Source of the DNA: Varroa destructor
Lineage: Eukaryota; Arthropoda; Arachnida; Mesostigmata; Varroidae
Direction of reading: 5' to 3'
Length of the DNA: 64,000 bases
Assembly (NCBI RefSeq): GCF_002443255.2
Contig: NW_019211457.1
Location: 48,447,233-48,511,232 of the forward strand
Below, one piece after another: positions 59,960-64,000 of the stretch (the first letter of the stretch is position 1; each line of letters opens with the position of its first letter). Under the pieces are notes generated by a model. It made no database searches. It was given only the letters and a program-made list of their open reading frames with translations, and was not told the DNA's origin. The position numbers and the translations under genes were made by a program.

Positions 59960-60760
59960 ATCAATTCAATGTTTGCGTGCAAGCCTATTGTACCGCCAGG
60001 GCACATTTTCCAGTTCGACATCCCATCATTCGTTTCGTCTTAGACGTGATAGATGTGACTACATTACATGGGAAAGCTATTCTAATAAAGCTCAACCAGA
60101 GTTTGATAAAGTACTTGTAGAGTTTAATGAGGTCCGTGATGACGTAACATACTTGGCACACATGGTGGTTCAAGTTCATAACCGAGCGTAGAGCTTTATG
60201 AGGCTCAACATTATCAAATATAGTGTTCCAAAATTCACTCATCAATGTCTGAATAAATCTCTTTTAGTCTCAGTAGTTTTAGAAGTCCTATCGACCGATT
60301 ACTGCCACGGCAAATTTGATTGACATTTAACGAATAATGGTTCTACAAGAAAAGCAAAGGATTGTGCGGGAGCGTATATAGCTACTATCAACTTGACCAA
60401 CTGATTTTTAAGGATATTTTTTAATCAACCTGAATCTGTTATATTATAATGCTTTAATACAACGAATTCAGGTTGCCTTAGGTTACTAAAAGTTTTAGAA
60501 AGCAGGTTCGTCCGGCTCAAAACGCTTCTTTACAGGACACTGGACTCGATTCGGTAAATAATTTTGCCCCAACAGGGGGAACTTTGTTTTTACTTTTACA
60601 GCGTAATAGTTTTTTTTTTAGGTCGCAAACCGACGCCAGTAAATGCCTCATTTCCAGCATCACATGTAAAACACGCGCAGGAAAAAACCTTTGGGTGGCT
60701 CTTTAGTTTGTTCTTCGAGAAGTCGTGGGCAGCTAATTCGATTCTGCCTTAAATGCTTTT
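59960..60760 (+). CDS. Possible exons of an unidentified plus-strand gene
   Basis: Two exon-like pieces occur. After an acceptor at 59998 (TGTACCGCCAG) a frame reads GTFSSSTSHHSFRLRRDRCD and continues to a charged helix (PEFDKVLVEFNEVRDDVTYL), ending at a stop at 60191. After a strong acceptor at 60620 (a run of T then AG) a frame reads RKPTPVNASFPASHVKHAQE, then KTFGWLFSLFFEKSW, and stops at 60752. I cannot name either, nor show that they belong together. Chance open frames are an alternative. Confidence 0.22.
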
Positions 60761-63700
60761 TTAAATGGTCCAGTTACGTTGTTTTTCTGTTTCATCCTGC
60801 GAAGGTCTACTTCAAAAAGGGAGCCGATCGGCTAAACACTTTTCTTTCAAAGGGCAAAAACCGAGCTATTGCGTCTTATTGCGCCGCGTGTATCAGGCCG
60901 ACTAACGATATGTGAACGTTGTGCTGTGCGGTCAAACGTACTCAATTATAACCGGACAAAATTAGTCAAAAACATAGGAAATGCGGCGTGAAAATACTTT
61001 GCTGACATACCTGAACTTGACAATGAAAAAGATAATCATGCACATCAGCCGAGTGCGACCCTCTGGAGCTCTCAGACCATCTCATTGACCTCCTATTAGA
61101 AGGCCGTACCTCTAACATAAATAACGGCAAAGCAGGCGGCTCCGGAACGTCTGCCATCCGGCCCATCTCATAAGCATGTTTGAGCATCTCCGTCGCCTTC
61201 GTTTCGAAGATCTGCCCACTTGTGGCCGCGCCCTTGCCTACGCTAGCAGTGACAACCCATTTCTTTCCCAGCTAAAGATAGAGATTCGCTCTTTGGCACA
61301 GTAGAAAACTGCCCAGAAAGGCCATCGGTGCGTCCGTCAAGCACCTTCCTCCTCTAAGCATACCCCTGGCCATGGGTGACCGCTACTTAACCAACAACCC
61401 ATTCGCACCTGCTAGCCGGACCACATCGACAGTGATAATGCACACCCTTTAAACACTCCAGACGACAGTCCTGAAGGCCCAAATTATGCCACGTGAAGAT
61501 TATGTTACGCAGACAAATGTGCCCAATTTAGGCTGGGTAAAAAATTGAGAATGCAAGCATAAACTTTTAAAATTGTTGTTACTCCTTTGACTTACACTTC
61601 ACATCAAGCAAGGTGTAATACGAATCAAACATAAGAAGCTAATCAATTACCTGCTGCGTGTCTGCTGGATCTCTACAACACTCCAGTGAGAAAGCAAGAT
61701 ACGGCGGTACATGTATAGGGTCAAACGCAATATATGCAACAGGATACCGACACTGTAGTCACATTGCAGTGGCACAGCAGAAACAACTGAAGAAAGGCAG
61801 GAAGTCTTGATTTGGGAAGGTTTCAGAGTGACAATGCGTATGACGTCAGGAATATTTAAAACCGTTATGTTACATGAAGAAATATGATTGACATGTACTG
61901 CATGAATGGTTGTCTTTCAACCGTATTATGAAAGAACACGTTGGGTTTTGTGGCTATCAAAAGCGTAGATAAAAATAATGCGGTCATCAAAGAAATAACA
62001 AATTAAGTCAATCAAAAACATTTAATTGCTTTAACTTTTTATCTATACTACTAATAACCTTAGGTAACGAGTTTGTTCTACCCAAAACGACCCTTAAGAT
62101 AATCCGATCTGTTTTTTTTACAGTCGTTTTAGATTTTTTGGATAGAGCAGTGTAAAAGATAGTTAATCAGACAAACATATTTGCCTTTAGAAAGACAGGT
62201 TCGGTTTTCTCTTGTGTTATGTTAGCTTTTTATGAATAGAAGACAGCAACTTCCTTCTTACTTCCTACGCTTGAAAATACCACGGCAGTCACCAGCATCA
62301 TTTTGATATATCATCGCATATATAACTATCAGTTTCAATTACCCGCTGGGCACATATTTTTGCTTCTAGATAGAAAAATTCACTCATCTAAAATGTCACG
62401 TTCGTCTCCTGCAATCATTGGGTACGACACTCATCAGATGGTAACAAACATATGGAACACAAAGCACTGTGTTCGTATGCCCGAATTGTATGATGTGAAA
62501 AATTATTTGAACGCCGTCAACACTTTGACTCGGCGCTCTAATACGCGCGCACCGCTTCAACTGATAACGACCGATCACTGTCGGGGACAAACTGCGGGCA
62601 AGCCACGACATTCGAAACACTTACACGCCTACTTTGCAATGCCGATAGCGCCGATCGTCGTAAGCCGTTTTTAGGGCCTTGAAAGCGAAGAGAGAATGGA
62701 AAGCCGCACAGCAAATATTGGAGCCTCCTTTTATGTCTTGTCCTCGCATTCACGACAACTGTTCGATGTAGGTGGTTGGATCGTTCTGACAAGTATATGT
62801 CCACCCCGAGTCAGACCTATAACAGGAGCCGGACACCGACTCGAGACTTACCGAGTAGGAAGGGCCTTAAACCTCACGAGGCGCGCTCTTGACGCGCCCG
62901 ATGATAACTGCCAACATCAACCCGACCGCAACGGTGCTACTACCAATTCGGAAGTAGAGCACAAGGAGGACAATAACCCGTTAACTTATTCAAATCACAA
63001 TTAACCCCCACCTAGTCACAAACCGACTTCTACGACGTCTTCTCGCTTGATATTTACCGGCCAATCCAACAAAACAGGAACCAAAAAACCTGTCAGCAAG
63101 TATCGGCCCAATAAATAAGATAAACCGTCACTGGGCAGCCCTGTTGTTCAAAGCTAAGAACGCACATTTATGCGGTGTCGGAGGTAAAAATTGTATTAAT
63201 GTGTTTACAGAACTCAGCGTGCTATAAACCAACACGCCTACAACCAAAGCGTTTCGTGCGACCTGAAAACAATATAATAGACACGTACGGATGACGTTTG
63301 CGCGCTTGACCTAAGGCACCCTTTTGGGAGTACGTACAATCCTTTCTCAGTTATACAGAATCACTTGTATTACCAGATAGGTGCACCCAAGCCAGCATTA
63401 ACGAACCATATCAATCTTTTTAAATGTATGTTACAGACCTTCGAGCTGCCATCGAATGCCTACTGCAAATTATAAATCGTTCCGCATTGTACTACAGGGT
63501 GTGTTCCGATGCGCGAATTAAATTACCACAGCAAAGGGAAACGTTTGTAATATATGCAGAGGTCCACGTATTGATCTGGATCAACGACCACTAGAAGAAC
63601 CCGGTCACGCGTTCCAATAGTCGACGGAGTAGAAGTTGCTGTTCAGGATTGCTGCGGTCTAACTACGCGCGGCCGGATTTTAGGCCATTTTGTAAGTAAC

Positions 63701-64000
63701 CCACGACAGTCCTTAGTACGTTTTCCTGCTCCATTTAGACGACAACAATTGGCATCTTTAGCCATGGACAACTCACAACAGGCAACTAACTACATTCCAA
63801 TCCTACCCCTAGCGCTTTATGAGTCAAGCTGGTGTATATAACCGCCTGCATGAGGCAAGCCTGCCTGATACAGACCGTTAAACGCAGTAACTAGTCGATA
63901 TAGCGATGAAGCAACGACATATAAGAGACTTTCTGATGCAATCGGCAGTGATAACCTAGTTGACGTGGAAAAGCGGTGCATCCTATTTTCGACATTTAGA
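60760..64000. other. Mixed-composition region without a recognisable gene
   Basis: Patches at about 60.97-61.5 kb and 62.5-63.1 kb, plus much of the last kilobase, are markedly more GC-rich than the rest. They carry open frames of 72-123 codons on both strands (for example 62303-62674 and 62696-63004 on the plus strand). None shows a family motif, a signal peptide or a splice pattern I can defend. Old retroelement sequence or unique intergenic DNA are both possible. Confidence 0.4.

Noticed and set aside
62303..63004. Plus-strand frames of 123 and 102 codons
   Set aside because: Residue use is consistent with GC-rich random sequence, frames also open on the other strand, no motif found.

Overview
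This is a 64-kb piece of a eukaryotic nuclear genome with compact introns of tens of bases to about 4.7 kb, GT-AG splicing, AT-rich non-coding DNA and several decayed transposons. The protein families (a DMRTA/dmrt99B-type DM-domain factor, mitochondrial glutamyl-tRNA synthetase, EPG5 and TMEM68) point to an animal. Gene style and transposon content suggest an arthropod, possibly a mite or another chelicerate. The taxon is an inference and cannot be fixed from this sequence alone. Two runs of exactly 100 N mark assembly gaps, both inside (TA)n repeats.

Layout. (1) 0.8-1.6 kb, minus strand: a two-exon DM-domain gene with a GC-richer upstream block up to about 3.1 kb. (2) 3.1-7.9 kb: intergenic, no gene supported. 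(3) 8.0-20.4 kb, minus strand: a nine-exon EARS2 gene (about 517 aa). Its introns hold an antisense Ty3/gypsy relic, a degenerate tandem repeat, an assembly gap and a perfect hairpin. (4) 20.4-24.4 kb: the interval between the divergent EARS2 and EPG5 genes, with a dead mariner-type transposase. (5) 24.4-38.5 kb, plus strand: a nine-exon EPG5 gene (2570 aa), 78% of it in one 6-kb exon. Intron 1 carries two decayed antisense coding relics of bacterial character: FG-GAP/VCBS repeats and an IS630-type transposase. (6) 38.5-41.7 kb: AT-rich spacer between convergent genes. (7) 41.7-48.3 kb, minus strand: an eight-exon TMEM68 gene (340 aa). (8) 48.3-64 kb: no complete gene, but a GC-rich (CAG)6 block upstream of TMEM68, a second perfect hairpin, a decayed gypsy pol on the minus strand and a few exon-like fragments.

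The exon models of EARS2, EPG5 and TMEM68 were assembled by eye from splice sites and family similarity. In all three the phases close and the total length matches the family. The genes have unrelated roles (sexual/neural transcription factor, mitochondrial translation, autophagy, neutral-lipid synthesis), so nothing suggests a functional cluster. No intact novel system was found. The most unusual observation is the pair of bacterial-looking relics in EPG5 intron 1.
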